A stretch of 64,000 nucleotides of DNA from Leucobacter chromiisoli (lineage in GTDB: Bacteria; Actinomycetota; Actinomycetes; Actinomycetales; Microbacteriaceae): positions 62,001-126,000 of the forward strand of contig NZ_JAEHOH010000009.1 in NCBI RefSeq assembly GCF_016522505.1, in the 5' to 3' direction. The translations under genes and the position numbers were made by a program. The notes beneath the pieces are model-generated. The model was not told where the DNA came from and made no database searches. It was given only the letters and a program-made list of their open reading frames with translations. The stretch's first letter is position 1; each line of letters starts with the position of its first letter. Below, one piece after another: positions 34,601 to 45,214 of the stretch.

Positions 34601-35391
34601 GACTGTGCCCTCCGTTCGAGCGCCGGCGCCGACTCTATGAGCGAGCGCGTGTAGGGGTGCCGCGCCTCGGCGAAGAGGCCCGGACGCCCGAGAGTCTCCA
34701 CGATCTCCCCCTGCTGCAGCACGTGGATGCGATCGCAGATCGCGCCCGCCAGGTGGAGGTCGTGGGTGATGAAGAGCATTCCGAGGCCGCGCTCTCGGAT
34801 CTGACGCTGGAAGATCGCGATGATCTCGGCCTGGGTCGTGACGTCGAGCGCGCTGGTCGCCTCGTCGGCCAGCACCAGCTTCGGGTCGGTGCTGAGCGCC
34901 GCCGCGATGACGACGCGCTGCAGCATGCCGCCCGACAGTTCGTGCGGGTACTGCCGCATGCGCCGCTCCGGCTGCGTGAGCCCGACCTCGGTGAGGAGGG
35001 CGAGGATCCGCTCGTCGGCGTCTCTCCGGCGCTTGCCGTGCACGCGCACGAGGCGCTCGGCGAGGGAGTCCCCGATGCGGCGGACCGGGTTGAGCGCGGC
35101 TCGGGGATCTTGCTGCACGAGCGCGACGGATTCGGCGCGCAGCCGGCGGCACGTCGCCGCGTCGGCGCCCACCATCTCGGTGCCGTCGACGCGGATGCTG
35201 CCGGTGATCTCGGCCTCGTCGCCGTAGAGCCGAAGCGCTGCGCGCACCGAGGTCGACTTTCCGGAGCCCGATTCGCCGACGAGCCCGACCAGCTCCCCGG
35301 CGGCGACGTGCAGGTCGATGCCCTTGAGGATGTGGGCCGGCTCGTCGCCTCCGACGAAGCTCAGGTGCAGTTCGTTGATGTCCAGGAGCAT
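34597..35391 (-). CDS. Peptide/opine-type ABC ATPase (DppD-like)
   Basis: First ATPase of the importer, 264 residues. Walker A GESGSGKST, Q-loop ALVQQDPRAALNP, signature LSGGMLQRVVIAAAL, Walker B LVLADEATSALD and switch FITHDL. The family extension HPYTRSLIESAPAL ends the protein. The ATG is four bases after the DppC-like stop, so expression is coupled. It is slightly shorter than typical DppD (about 320). Confidence 0.92.
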   Translation of the reverse strand: MLLDINELHLSFVGGDEPAHILKGIDLHVAAGELVGLVGESGSGKSTSVRAALRLYGDEAEITGSIRVDGTEMVGADAATCRRLRAESVALVQQDPRAALNPVRRIGDSLAERLVRVHGKRRRDADERILALLTEVGLTQPERRMRQYPHELSGGMLQRVVIAAALSTDPKLVLADEATSALDVTTQAEIIAIFQRQIRERGLGMLFITHDLHLAGAICDRIHVLQQGEIVETLGRPGLFAEARHPYTRSLIESAPALERRAQS

Positions 35392-35395
35392 CGGT

Positions 35396-36244
35396 TCATC
35401 CTCTCGCTAGCAGCCGGTCGGCGACGCGGACCCCGACGATGTTGACCGCGATCACCACGAGCGCGATCGCAGCGCCGGGCACCAGCGTCGGCAGGAACTG
35501 GCCCTGCACGATGCCGGCCTGCCCCTCCTGCACCATGAGGCCCCACTCCGAACTCGGGGGCTGTGCGCCGAACCCCAGGAAGCTCAGGGTCGCGAGGCTC
35601 ATGAGCGCCTCCCCGAACAGCACGACGAGATAGCCGACGAGCGGGGGCAGCAGGTTGGGCACGACGCCCCTGAGGCAGATCGCGAGCCCGCCCATGCCCT
35701 GCACGCGGTAGGCGTCGATGTAGGGGCGCGCCATCTCGCTGAGTGCGAGACTGCGGGTGTACTTCGCGATGACCGGGGCGTAGGCGAGCGCGAGCGCCAC
35801 CACGGCGGTGATCGGCCCCTTGCCGAACACGGCGATCACGAGCACCACGAACAGCAGCCCCGGGAACGCGAACATGACGTCCGTGATCCTCGCGAGCAGC
35901 GTATCGACCCAGCCGCCCCGCCAGGCCGCGAGCACGCCGATGGCGACGCCGAGCGCCGTGGCGAGGGCGAGCAGCAGGACCGGCCCGATGAGCGTCTCGC
36001 CGGCCCCGATGAGCAGGCGGGAGAACAGGTCGCGTCCGAGCTGGTCGGTGCCGAGCAGGTGGGCGCCGCTCGGCGCGGACCACACGGCGGCGAAGTCGAT
36101 CTCGTCGGCTTCGTAAGGCGCCACTACCGAGCCGAGCAGCGCTCCGATCACGACGAGGACGAGGAAGCCGAGGGAGACCCAGTATCCGATCGCGGTTCCG
36201 GAGCGGCGTCGCGCGCGCAGGCGCGGGGGAACCAGTGCGGTCAT
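35396..36244 (-). CDS. Peptide/opine-type ABC permease (DppC-like)
   Basis: Permease of 282 residues with six hydrophobic helices. The N-terminal domain has the DppC signature LLGTDQLGRDLFSRLLIGA, and the EAA-type coupling loop is in YIDAYRVQGMGGLAICLRGVVPN. The C-terminal LSFLGFGAQPPSSEWGLMV is diagnostic. Its start overlaps the DppB-like stop by four bases. Works with the DppB-like subunit. Confidence 0.92.
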   Translation of the reverse strand: MTALVPPRLRARRRSGTAIGYWVSLGFLVLVVIGALLGSVVAPYEADEIDFAAVWSAPSGAHLLGTDQLGRDLFSRLLIGAGETLIGPVLLLALATALGVAIGVLAAWRGGWVDTLLARITDVMFAFPGLLFVVLVIAVFGKGPITAVVALALAYAPVIAKYTRSLALSEMARPYIDAYRVQGMGGLAICLRGVVPNLLPPLVGYLVVLFGEALMSLATLSFLGFGAQPPSSEWGLMVQEGQAGIVQGQFLPTLVPGAAIALVVIAVNIVGVRVADRLLARG

Positions 36245-37191
36245 GCGGACACCGCCCTTCGATTGATGCGGGGGTCGAGCATGGGCAGCAGGAGGTCGAC
36301 CGCCGTCGTGACGACCATGTAGGCGACCACCATGAAGAGCAGCACCGCTTGCACGACCGGGAAGTCATGGGTGTTGATCGCGTCCACGAGCAGCGAGCCG
36401 ACGCCCGAGATCCCGAACACGGTCTCGACCGCGACGGTGCCGGCGATCATGCTCGCGATCACGAGGGCGACCATCGTGATGATGGGTCCCCACGAGCCGC
36501 GCAGCACGTGGTCGCGCACCACGAAGCGCTCGGCGAGACCCGTCGCCCGCGCCGCTTCGACGTGCTCCGAGGAGAACTGCTCGATCATGGATTGACGGGT
36601 GACGCGGCTGACGATCGCGAGCGCGGTGATCGCGAGCGTGAACGCGGGCAGGGTGAGCGCGTAGAGCCGGTCGAGCCCTCCGCTGCCCGCCCCCGCGACC
36701 GGGAACCAGCCCAGCTGCACCGCGAACAGTGCGACCAGGGCGATGCCGAGTACGAACGATGGAATGCTCGCCGCGAGCGTCGTGCCGCCGACGATGACCG
36801 TGTCGGTGGGGCGGCCCCGTCGCACCGCGGCGAGCACGCCGAGTCCGATCCCGAAGACTGCGAGCAGCACCGCGGCGTAGCCGACGAGGGCCAGCGTCAC
36901 CGGAATGCGCGCCGCGAGGATCTGACTCACCGGCTGGTGGTACTGGAATGAGCGCCCGAAGTCGCCCGTGAGGGCGCCCGAGGCCCAGTGCCAGTACTGG
37001 GCGAGCATCGGCTCGTCCAGGTGGTACTGGGCCCGGACGCTCGCGATCCGCTCCGGAGTCATGTTCTCGGGGTTCCCGATCAGGAATGTGACCGGGTCCC
37101 CCGGCGCGGCGAACATCGCGGCGAAGATGATGAAGGAGGCGACGATGAGCGTGAGCAGCATGCCGCCGAGCTTCCGGATCGCGTGGGACAT
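36241..37191 (-). CDS. Peptide/opine-type ABC permease (DppB-like)
   Basis: Permease of 316 residues. MLLTLIVASFIIFAAMFAAPGDPVT at the N-terminus is the standard DppB start, and the EAA loop is EHVEAARATGLAERFVVRDHVLRG. It ends with a helix containing MLDPRINRR. The gene starts six bases after the binding-protein stop on the same strand. Substrate follows from the binding protein and is unknown. Confidence 0.92.
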   Translation of the reverse strand: MSHAIRKLGGMLLTLIVASFIIFAAMFAAPGDPVTFLIGNPENMTPERIASVRAQYHLDEPMLAQYWHWASGALTGDFGRSFQYHQPVSQILAARIPVTLALVGYAAVLLAVFGIGLGVLAAVRRGRPTDTVIVGGTTLAASIPSFVLGIALVALFAVQLGWFPVAGAGSGGLDRLYALTLPAFTLAITALAIVSRVTRQSMIEQFSSEHVEAARATGLAERFVVRDHVLRGSWGPIITMVALVIASMIAGTVAVETVFGISGVGSLLVDAINTHDFPVVQAVLLFMVVAYMVVTTAVDLLLPMLDPRINRRAVSA

Positions 37192-37197
37192 GTCGGG

Positions 37198-38844
37198 CTA
37201 TCCCTCCGCGGTGCCCAGGTCGGCCGCCCACGGGTAGTAGATGTAGGCGGCGGATGACGGGACGCCCGTGACCTCGTTCGACATCACCAGAGTGGAGGGC
37301 GTCGCGACGACGGGGATCCAGACGGCGTTCTCCACCCAGCGGCGCTGCAGCTCGATCGTGATCTCGGCGCGCTCGGCATCGTCGGTGGCGGCGTAGGCCT
37401 CGTCGACGAGCGTGTCGTACTCGGGGTCGTCCAGGATGCCGAAGTTCACGCTCGCGTCGGACTTGCCGTTCTTGTAGAAGCCGAGCGGATCGTTCTTCGA
37501 GATGTAGTACTCGTCCGGCCAGAGGTCGGCCTGACCGCGCAGGTCGGTGTCCGAGTAGAAGTCGCCGTACTGCGCCTGCGGCACGACGAGGATCTCGGCC
37601 TCGAGGCCGACGGACTTCGCCGCGGCGACGAGCGCGTTGGCGATCACGTTGTGGCTCGATGAGCCGTTCGAGGCGACCACGAGCTTCTCGCTCGGAGCCC
37701 CGGCCTCCTCCACCAGCGCCTTCGCCTCGGCGAGGTCCTCCTCGCTCGGCTTGGCCGGCGCGCCTTCGAGATCGTCGAAGGCCTGCTCGAAGGCGTCGAC
37801 CTCGTACCCCCAGGCTCCGGATCCGACCGGCGTCTTCCAGGGCTCGGCGAGGCCGCTGAAGGCCGCGGTCGCGATGCCCTCGCGGTCGAGAGCGAGCGAG
37901 AGCGCCTTTCGCAGCCGAACGTCGGTGAGTGCGCCGCGATCCGTGGCCTCGAGCACCCACGCGTTCGTCGAGGGCCCCTGGAACACGGATACGTCTCCGC
38001 TGTTCGCGAATGCGACGGCGGCGCCCGCGTTCTCGAGGTAGGAGCCCTGCGCCTCGCCCGCGCTGAGGCTGTTCGCGATGGCCGATTCGTCGGCCCAGCG
38101 GAAGGTCACCCGCTCGGCGAGCGCGTCGATGTCGGGGTTCCAGTAGTCGTCGAACTTCGCGATGGTGAGCTGGGAGCCCGGCTCCCACGATTCGATCTGG
38201 TAGGGGCCGCTGCACGCGGATGCGGAGCCGGGCCCGCCGAAGGCCTCTCCCTCGGCCTCGATGACGCGCGGGTTCCAGATGATGCCACCGTCGCCGGCCA
38301 TCGCCTGCAGGAAGATCGCGTCGGGCTGGGTGGTGGTGACGGTGATCTGATCGTCCGCCGTCTGCTCGATCGAGACCACGTTCAGGTACTCGTCCGACTC
38401 GGCGGCGCCTTCCGCCGCGTGGCGCTGCATGCTCCAGAGCACGTCCGCGGTGCTCGCGGGGCTGCCGTCGTGGAAGACGGCGTCTTGCCGGATAGTGAAG
38501 ACGACGTGGGTGTCGTCAGTCCACTCCGCCTCCGACGCGATGCCCTGCCCGAGTGTGAGGTCGGGCTGCACCTGCATCAGGCGGTCGCAGGTGTTCGCGA
38601 GCACCGTGTCGTCGGCCGTGGTCGCGTCGATGTCCGCGTCCATCGTGGTCGGCTCGGAGCCGAGCATCCAGGTCACTGATTCGACGGGACCGGCAGCGGC
38701 CGGCGTGCTCACGGAGAACGGTGCGTCGAGGGCCGGGTTCGCCTTTCCCTCGCCGCCGCCGCCCGAGCAGCCAGTGAGCGCGAGCGCGGCGACGGTCGCC
38801 GTTCCCAGCGCGATCCGCGCCCCGTGTTGCTGTGGTTTCTTCAT
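37198..38844 (-). CDS. Family-5 solute-binding lipoprotein (DppA/OppA type)
   Basis: Extracellular receptor of 548 residues for a peptide-, opine- or amide-like ligand. The start at 38844 has a textbook AAGGAGG eight bases upstream. The signal peptide ends with lipobox ALTGC and a Gly/Glu linker. SBP_bac_5 blocks are EPTTMDADIDATTADDTVL near the start of the mature domain, IRQDAVFHDGSPASTADVLWS (about 115) and VRLRKALSLALDREGIA (about 285). It lies between a C45 hydrolase gene and the permeases, so the importer probably supplies that hydrolase with an N-acyl compound. Confidence 0.92.
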   Translation of the reverse strand: MKKPQQHGARIALGTATVAALALTGCSGGGGEGKANPALDAPFSVSTPAAAGPVESVTWMLGSEPTTMDADIDATTADDTVLANTCDRLMQVQPDLTLGQGIASEAEWTDDTHVVFTIRQDAVFHDGSPASTADVLWSMQRHAAEGAAESDEYLNVVSIEQTADDQITVTTTQPDAIFLQAMAGDGGIIWNPRVIEAEGEAFGGPGSASACSGPYQIESWEPGSQLTIAKFDDYWNPDIDALAERVTFRWADESAIANSLSAGEAQGSYLENAGAAVAFANSGDVSVFQGPSTNAWVLEATDRGALTDVRLRKALSLALDREGIATAAFSGLAEPWKTPVGSGAWGYEVDAFEQAFDDLEGAPAKPSEEDLAEAKALVEEAGAPSEKLVVASNGSSSHNVIANALVAAAKSVGLEAEILVVPQAQYGDFYSDTDLRGQADLWPDEYYISKNDPLGFYKNGKSDASVNFGILDDPEYDTLVDEAYAATDDAERAEITIELQRRWVENAVWIPVVATPSTLVMSNEVTGVPSSAAYIYYPWAADLGTAEG

Positions 38845-38942
38845 CGAAAACGCCTCCTTGTCAGCGTATGTGTTCATCAAACTTCGTTGTTTGGCCGATC
38901 GCCCGGCGTCCCTGCTGATCGTCGCGGGCGGCGGGCTCGGGA

Positions 38943-40121
38943 TCAGTCCGGTGCCCCCGGGCCGTCGTAGAGGTTCCAGGGCAGTAACTCGTAGTCGGTC
39001 TCGCATGGATACCCGGCAGCGATCCGGTACTCGCCGCTCGTGAGGTCGACGCAGCTCGAGAGCAGGGTCGACCACTGCTTGAGAGGCGGCGAGCCGGGGT
39101 TGGGGTGCGTGCAGACCCCCTCCGGATAGCCGAGGTGATCGGACATCGCGGCCCGCACGAGCGCGAAGCCCTCTTCGGCGTCTCCGGCCTCCGCTACGCG
39201 CGCGAGGCCCGCCCGCACCCGAGGAAGACGCAGCAGGGAGTCGGCGGAGACGGGACGGTAGCGGCCGGCGAGCTGCGGTGGCACCGAGGCCTGGAAGTGG
39301 TTGGTGTGGGCGATCATGCCGCGCTCGTCGGGATAGATCCAGTCGACGCCGTGCGGGGTGGTCTCGAGATCGATGCCGAAGCCGCTGCTGTGGGCGAGCA
39401 GCGCATTGCTCGCGATGTGCGGGCGGGTCCTCACGAGGGTCTTCAGGGCCGACGCGAGATCGGCGTCGTCGAGCACGAGGCGGCGGATCAGTGTCTGCGG
39501 AAGACCGATCTCGTTGCCGAAACTGCCCCCCAGGCCGTTCGCGTTGAGGGCGATCCCCGCCGAGTTCGCGCCGTGGCGACCCACCTGACCCGCCTCGACC
39601 TGCATGATCAGGGTCGGGAGCGGATCCTGCACGACTCGCAGTACGAGAGTCGTCTCCGCCGTCAGCGTGCGCCAGTCCCAGTTCTGCCCCACGAGGGTGT
39701 GCCCCGTGCCGCTCGCCTCGCCCGTGAGGAAGAAGGAGGTGCAGCCGTCGACCGCGTCGCGCTCCTCCTCCTGCTCGTCGTCGGGCTCGGGAACGGTCGC
39801 CGGGCTGGCGGCCTGGTGGTCGTAGACGAACTCGCCCCGCACGTTCAGGGTGAAGATCTCCGAGAACGAGGCGCCCGAACCCTCCGCGATCCCGCGCATC
39901 TCGTCGACGAGGTGCGGTGCGAGCTGCTCCGAGATCGGCAGCCACTGCGATACCGAGTCGGTGATGGCGCTCCAGCTCATGCCCGTTTGCAGGCTGAGCG
40001 CTTCGGAGTAGTAGTCGATCGCGACGGCGATGAGGTCGCGGGCGCCTTCGCCGTACTGGCGGCCGCGCTCGCGCGGCGAACCGCTCACCTCGAGCACTCG
40101 GATGCGCCCTGCATCAGTCAT
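38943..40121 (-). CDS. C45-family Ntn hydrolase (second copy)
   Basis: Paralogue of the protein encoded at 19.4-20.5 kb, 392 residues, with the self-processing nucleophile candidate Cys127 in VDGCTSFF and the following LVGQNWDWR. An acidic, Pro-rich insert (about residues 108-122, PEPDDEQEEERD) sits just before the cleavage site, where it could form an exposed loop or propeptide. The C-terminal GYPEGVCTHPN and GYPCETDYE match the other copy. It has no signal peptide. It is the first gene of the operon with the dipeptide-type importer and is divergent from an RpiR regulator gene. Predicted to cut an amide bond of the imported substrate. Confidence 0.87.
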   Translation of the reverse strand: MTDAGRIRVLEVSGSPRERGRQYGEGARDLIAVAIDYYSEALSLQTGMSWSAITDSVSQWLPISEQLAPHLVDEMRGIAEGSGASFSEIFTLNVRGEFVYDHQAASPATVPEPDDEQEEERDAVDGCTSFFLTGEASGTGHTLVGQNWDWRTLTAETTLVLRVVQDPLPTLIMQVEAGQVGRHGANSAGIALNANGLGGSFGNEIGLPQTLIRRLVLDDADLASALKTLVRTRPHIASNALLAHSSGFGIDLETTPHGVDWIYPDERGMIAHTNHFQASVPPQLAGRYRPVSADSLLRLPRVRAGLARVAEAGDAEEGFALVRAAMSDHLGYPEGVCTHPNPGSPPLKQWSTLLSSCVDLTSGEYRIAAGYPCETDYELLPWNLYDGPGAPD

Positions 40122-40200
40122 GGAGACCTCCCTGTCTTATCGCGGTCGGGCCGCGATCCGGCTTGCGATCCTCCGCTCGGCGGAGAAAGATGAGTGGAAC

Positions 40201-40213
40201 ATCCGTTACGGAT
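40201..40213. promoter_or_regulatory. Perfect palindrome between the C45/ABC operon and the RpiR regulator gene
   Basis: ATCCGT-T-ACGGAT is a perfect 6+1+6 palindrome in the 122-base divergent gap. A half-site TACGGAT recurs at 40267-40273, just inside the regulator gene. A second dyad, AGATG-ATA-CATCT (40231-40243), directly abuts the regulator's ATG. Together they look like an operator region for the RpiR-family protein. Confidence 0.55.
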
Positions 40214-40243
40214 ATCCACCTTCTAGTACGAGATGATACATCT

Positions 40244-41131
40244 ATGGAACCGTTTGTAACAAGCGATACGGATAATCGTGCGCTCACGAAGCTGCGCGAC
40301 CGTATCGCCGATCGCTGGAACGAGCTGTCGAAGTCGGAGCGTGCGGTGTGCAGCGTGCTCACCGCCATGTCGGCGGAGCGTCTGCTCTACGCGAGCGCGG
40401 CGGAGCTCGGGTCGCAGAGCCGCACCTCCAACGCGACCGCCGTGCGCACGCTGCAGTCTCTCGGGTACTCCGGCCTCTCCGAGCTCAAGCACGAGGTGGC
40501 GGCGCCGTTCAGCTCGAGCGTCGCTCCCGACATCAGGCTCCGGCAGCGCCTCGAGCACGTGGGGCAGGACCTCCGGCAGATCCAGCGCGAGGTCTGGGCC
40601 GAGGCGGAGGAGCTCGTGCAGCTCGGACGCGGGGCGAACAATGACGAACGCTACTCCGTGGCGGTCAACCTCATCGTTCACGCCGACACCGTCTTCTGCT
40701 ACGGGTTGGGCGCCTCGGGCATCGCCTCCGAGCACCTTGCGCTGCGCCTGCGGCGCATCGGGGTCTCCACGCGTCGACTCGCGACCGACGGCTTCCGGCT
40801 CGCCGACGAGGTCATGAGTCTGGGATCGCGCGACCTGCTCGTGGTGTTCGCGCCCGGTCGCGTGACCCGCGACATCGAAGCGCTGCTCGACCAGGCGCAG
40901 CTCGTGGGCGCGAGTGTGCTGCTCATCACCGACGAACTGCACGAACAGCTCGCCCCGCGCGTCACCGCCTCGCTCACCGCGCCCCACACGCCGACCGGTC
41001 TCACGGCGGAGGGGCTCGCCGGCATTCTCGTCAGCGACGTGCTGGTGCAGGCGGTGTCCGCCGTCGGTCCCGACACCGCACTGCGCTCGTCGCAGCTGCT
41101 CAACGATCTGCGCGCGCGGCTCGGGTACTGA
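40244..41131 (+). CDS. RpiR/MurR-family transcriptional regulator
   Basis: Regulator of 295 residues. An N-terminal winged helix-turn-helix (SKSERAVCSVLTAMSAERLLYAS, then SNATAVRTLQSLGYSGLSELKHE) is followed by a SIS sugar-phosphate-type sensor domain from about residue 125 (TVFCYGLGASGIASEHLALRL and DLLVVFAPGRVTRDI). The ATG at 40244 gives a normal N-terminus. The upstream in-frame extension would read through the palindromic gap. Divergent placement suggests control of the C45 hydrolase/ABC importer operon. SIS domains usually bind phosphosugars, so an amino-sugar-containing substrate is worth considering. Confidence 0.9.
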   Translation: MEPFVTSDTDNRALTKLRDRIADRWNELSKSERAVCSVLTAMSAERLLYASAAELGSQSRTSNATAVRTLQSLGYSGLSELKHEVAAPFSSSVAPDIRLRQRLEHVGQDLRQIQREVWAEAEELVQLGRGANNDERYSVAVNLIVHADTVFCYGLGASGIASEHLALRLRRIGVSTRRLATDGFRLADEVMSLGSRDLLVVFAPGRVTRDIEALLDQAQLVGASVLLITDELHEQLAPRVTASLTAPHTPTGLTAEGLAGILVSDVLVQAVSAVGPDTALRSSQLLNDLRARLGY

Positions 41132-41155
41132 CGCCGGAGCCGCGCGCGCTCGCCG

Positions 41156-43381
<2,226 letters not shown>

Positions 43382-43431
43382 CTGGGTCCCTTCTCGTTCC
43401 GCAGACTGCGACCGCCCGGACGGGCCGTCGC

Positions 43432-43458
43432 AAACTTGAGTGATGATGACTCAAGTTT
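43432..43458. promoter_or_regulatory. HAIR operator (HspR-binding inverted repeat)
   Basis: CTTGAGT-N7-ACTCAAG, the HspR-associated inverted repeat known from actinobacteria, is perfect here and extends to ten-base arms (AAACTTGAGT at 43432-43441, ACTCAAGTTT at 43449-43458). It lies between the clpB start and the end of the TMEM175-type gene, so it controls clpB. Confidence 0.92.
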
Positions 43459-43479
43459 AGCTCAGCGGGGTCGGCTCCG

Positions 43480-44151
43480 CTAGGTCGTCGTGCGATCGTG
43501 CGGCTGGGAGTTCGCCGAGCGGGTGACGACCCCGTCGCTCCAGCGGCCCATGACCGGGCCGACCACGACGAGCGCGGCCCACGTCAGCCGGCCCCAGTCC
43601 GTTCCCGCCAGATAGGCGACGGGGATCGACACCGCGAAGACCGCGACCTGCGCGAGCACGTCGAGGCGCACCGCCCAGCGCGCTGCGTCCGGCACGTCCT
43701 CGGCCACCAGGCCGCGCACGCGCGCGATCTCGAACATCGCCGTCTGCGCGAGGATCGCCGCCGCGACGTTCACCGCGTACAGCGCCGTCGGCAGCGGCAG
43801 CTCGGAGATCTCGGGGTCGCTGATCCCCTGCGTGGTGAAGGGGAGCAGCACGACGAGCGCCGCGACGACCAGGTTCGCGGCGATGACCGCGCCGTCCATC
43901 CCCCGCAGCCGCCCCACGAGCCGCGTGTTCGTCCACCAGAAGAGGGCGATCACCGCGAAGCTGATCACGAACCCGAACAGCTGCGAGCCGAGCCCGTGCG
44001 CCAGCAGAGCACCCGGATCCGTCCACGCGTCGGCCGGGGGAGCGTCGACGTTCGCGATCAGCAGGGTGATCGCGAAGCCGTAGACCGCGTCGAAGAACCC
44101 GAGCCCGCGATCGAACTCGGCGCGGTCGCGCCCGAAGATCATCCTCGCCAT
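43480..44151 (-). CDS. TMEM175-family (DUF1211) membrane protein
   Basis: Putative potassium-permeable channel subunit of 223 residues. Six hydrophobic segments are visible. The first helix carries the family signature in altered form (LGFFDAVYGFAITLLIANV; usually R-x-x-x-F-S-D at the start), and the second-helix region has FWWTNTRLV. The Arg/Ser pair before the pore helix is Gly/Phe here. Its stop lies 21 bases from the HAIR site and it is divergent from the dimethylargininase gene. Function is family-based only. Confidence 0.75.
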   Translation of the reverse strand: MARMIFGRDRAEFDRGLGFFDAVYGFAITLLIANVDAPPADAWTDPGALLAHGLGSQLFGFVISFAVIALFWWTNTRLVGRLRGMDGAVIAANLVVAALVVLLPFTTQGISDPEISELPLPTALYAVNVAAAILAQTAMFEIARVRGLVAEDVPDAARWAVRLDVLAQVAVFAVSIPVAYLAGTDWGRLTWAALVVVGPVMGRWSDGVVTRSANSQPHDRTTT

Positions 44152-44274
44152 CCCACTCCCTCGTGCGAAACCGCCGGTCCCTCCTCACACCCTAGGCTGC
44201 CGTCGGCGTCCGTTCCAGGCCCCGGGCCGGTACGCTGGGAGCGCACCGCCCAGGAATCCGGAGGAGACGCCGCC

Positions 44275-45045
44275 ATGTCCAAGATCGCCCTCGTGCGCCA
44301 GCCCAGCTCTCTGCTCGACGACGGCATCGTCGACCACATCGAGAAGGTCGCCGTCGACATCGAGCGCGCTCGCGAGCAGTGGCGCGGATACGTCGCGGCG
44401 CTCGAGGGGCACGGCTGGCAGACGATCGAGGTCGACCCCGCCGACGACTGCCCCGACTCGGTCTTCGTCGAGGACACCGTCGTGATGTTCCGCAACGTCG
44501 CGGTCATCAGCCGCCCCGGCGCCGACAGCCGCAAGCCGGAGACCGAGGGCACGCGCCGCGCGCTGCAGGCGCTCGGCTGCCCCGTCGCGCAGATCCAGGC
44601 GCCGGGCACCCTCGACGGCGGGGATGTGCTCAAGGTGGGCGACACCGTGTACGTGGGTCGCGGCGGCCGCACCAACGCCGAGGGGATCGCGCAACTGCGC
44701 CGGATCCTCGCCCCGCTCGGCGGCAGGGTGGTGGCCGTGCCGGTGACCAAGGTGCTGCACCTCAAGACCGCCGTCACCGCGCTGCCCGACGGCACCGTCA
44801 TCGGCTACCCCGACTTCGTCGACAACCCGGCGATCTTCGACCGCTTCCTCCCCGTCCCCGAGCCGCACGGCACCGCGGTCGTGTGTCTCAGCGATTCGGA
44901 GCTGCTGATCTCCGCCTCGGCGCCGCGGACCGCCGAGATGCTGCGGGATCTCGGCTACGCCGTCACCGAGGTCGCGATCTCGGAGTACGAGAAGCTCGAG
45001 GGCTGCCCCACCTGCCTCTCGGTGCGGGTGCGGGCCCTCGCGTAG
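44275..45045 (+). CDS. Dimethylarginine dimethylaminohydrolase-type amidinohydrolase
   Basis: Hydrolyses methylated arginines to citrulline and a methylamine, or a related guanidino substrate. The fold belongs to the guanidino-modifying enzymes. DCPDSVFVEDTVV (residues 58-70) holds the acidic substrate ligands, GTLDGGDVLK follows at 111, His162 in LHLKTAV and Cys247 in GCPTCLSVR are the expected catalytic pair. Length 256 matches bacterial DDAH. GGAGGAGA precedes the ATG. It could also be a homologue acting on agmatine or free arginine, but the C-terminal Cys context is DDAH-like. Confidence 0.88.
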   Translation: MSKIALVRQPSSLLDDGIVDHIEKVAVDIERAREQWRGYVAALEGHGWQTIEVDPADDCPDSVFVEDTVVMFRNVAVISRPGADSRKPETEGTRRALQALGCPVAQIQAPGTLDGGDVLKVGDTVYVGRGGRTNAEGIAQLRRILAPLGGRVVAVPVTKVLHLKTAVTALPDGTVIGYPDFVDNPAIFDRFLPVPEPHGTAVVCLSDSELLISASAPRTAEMLRDLGYAVTEVAISEYEKLEGCPTCLSVRVRALA

Positions 45046-45214
45046 CGCGCCCGCGTCGGGCGAGAGCCTGCAGCGCCCCACGCGGCGCACGGACGCACCG
45101 GGACGCGAAGCCCTCGACTGACGGATCGCGCTCCCGCGCTATCGTGGAGGCAGGGTGACGCCGCGCACCCGACGGCTGATGCGCGGCGCGAACGGCCCGA
45201 GAAGGAGCGAGGTC

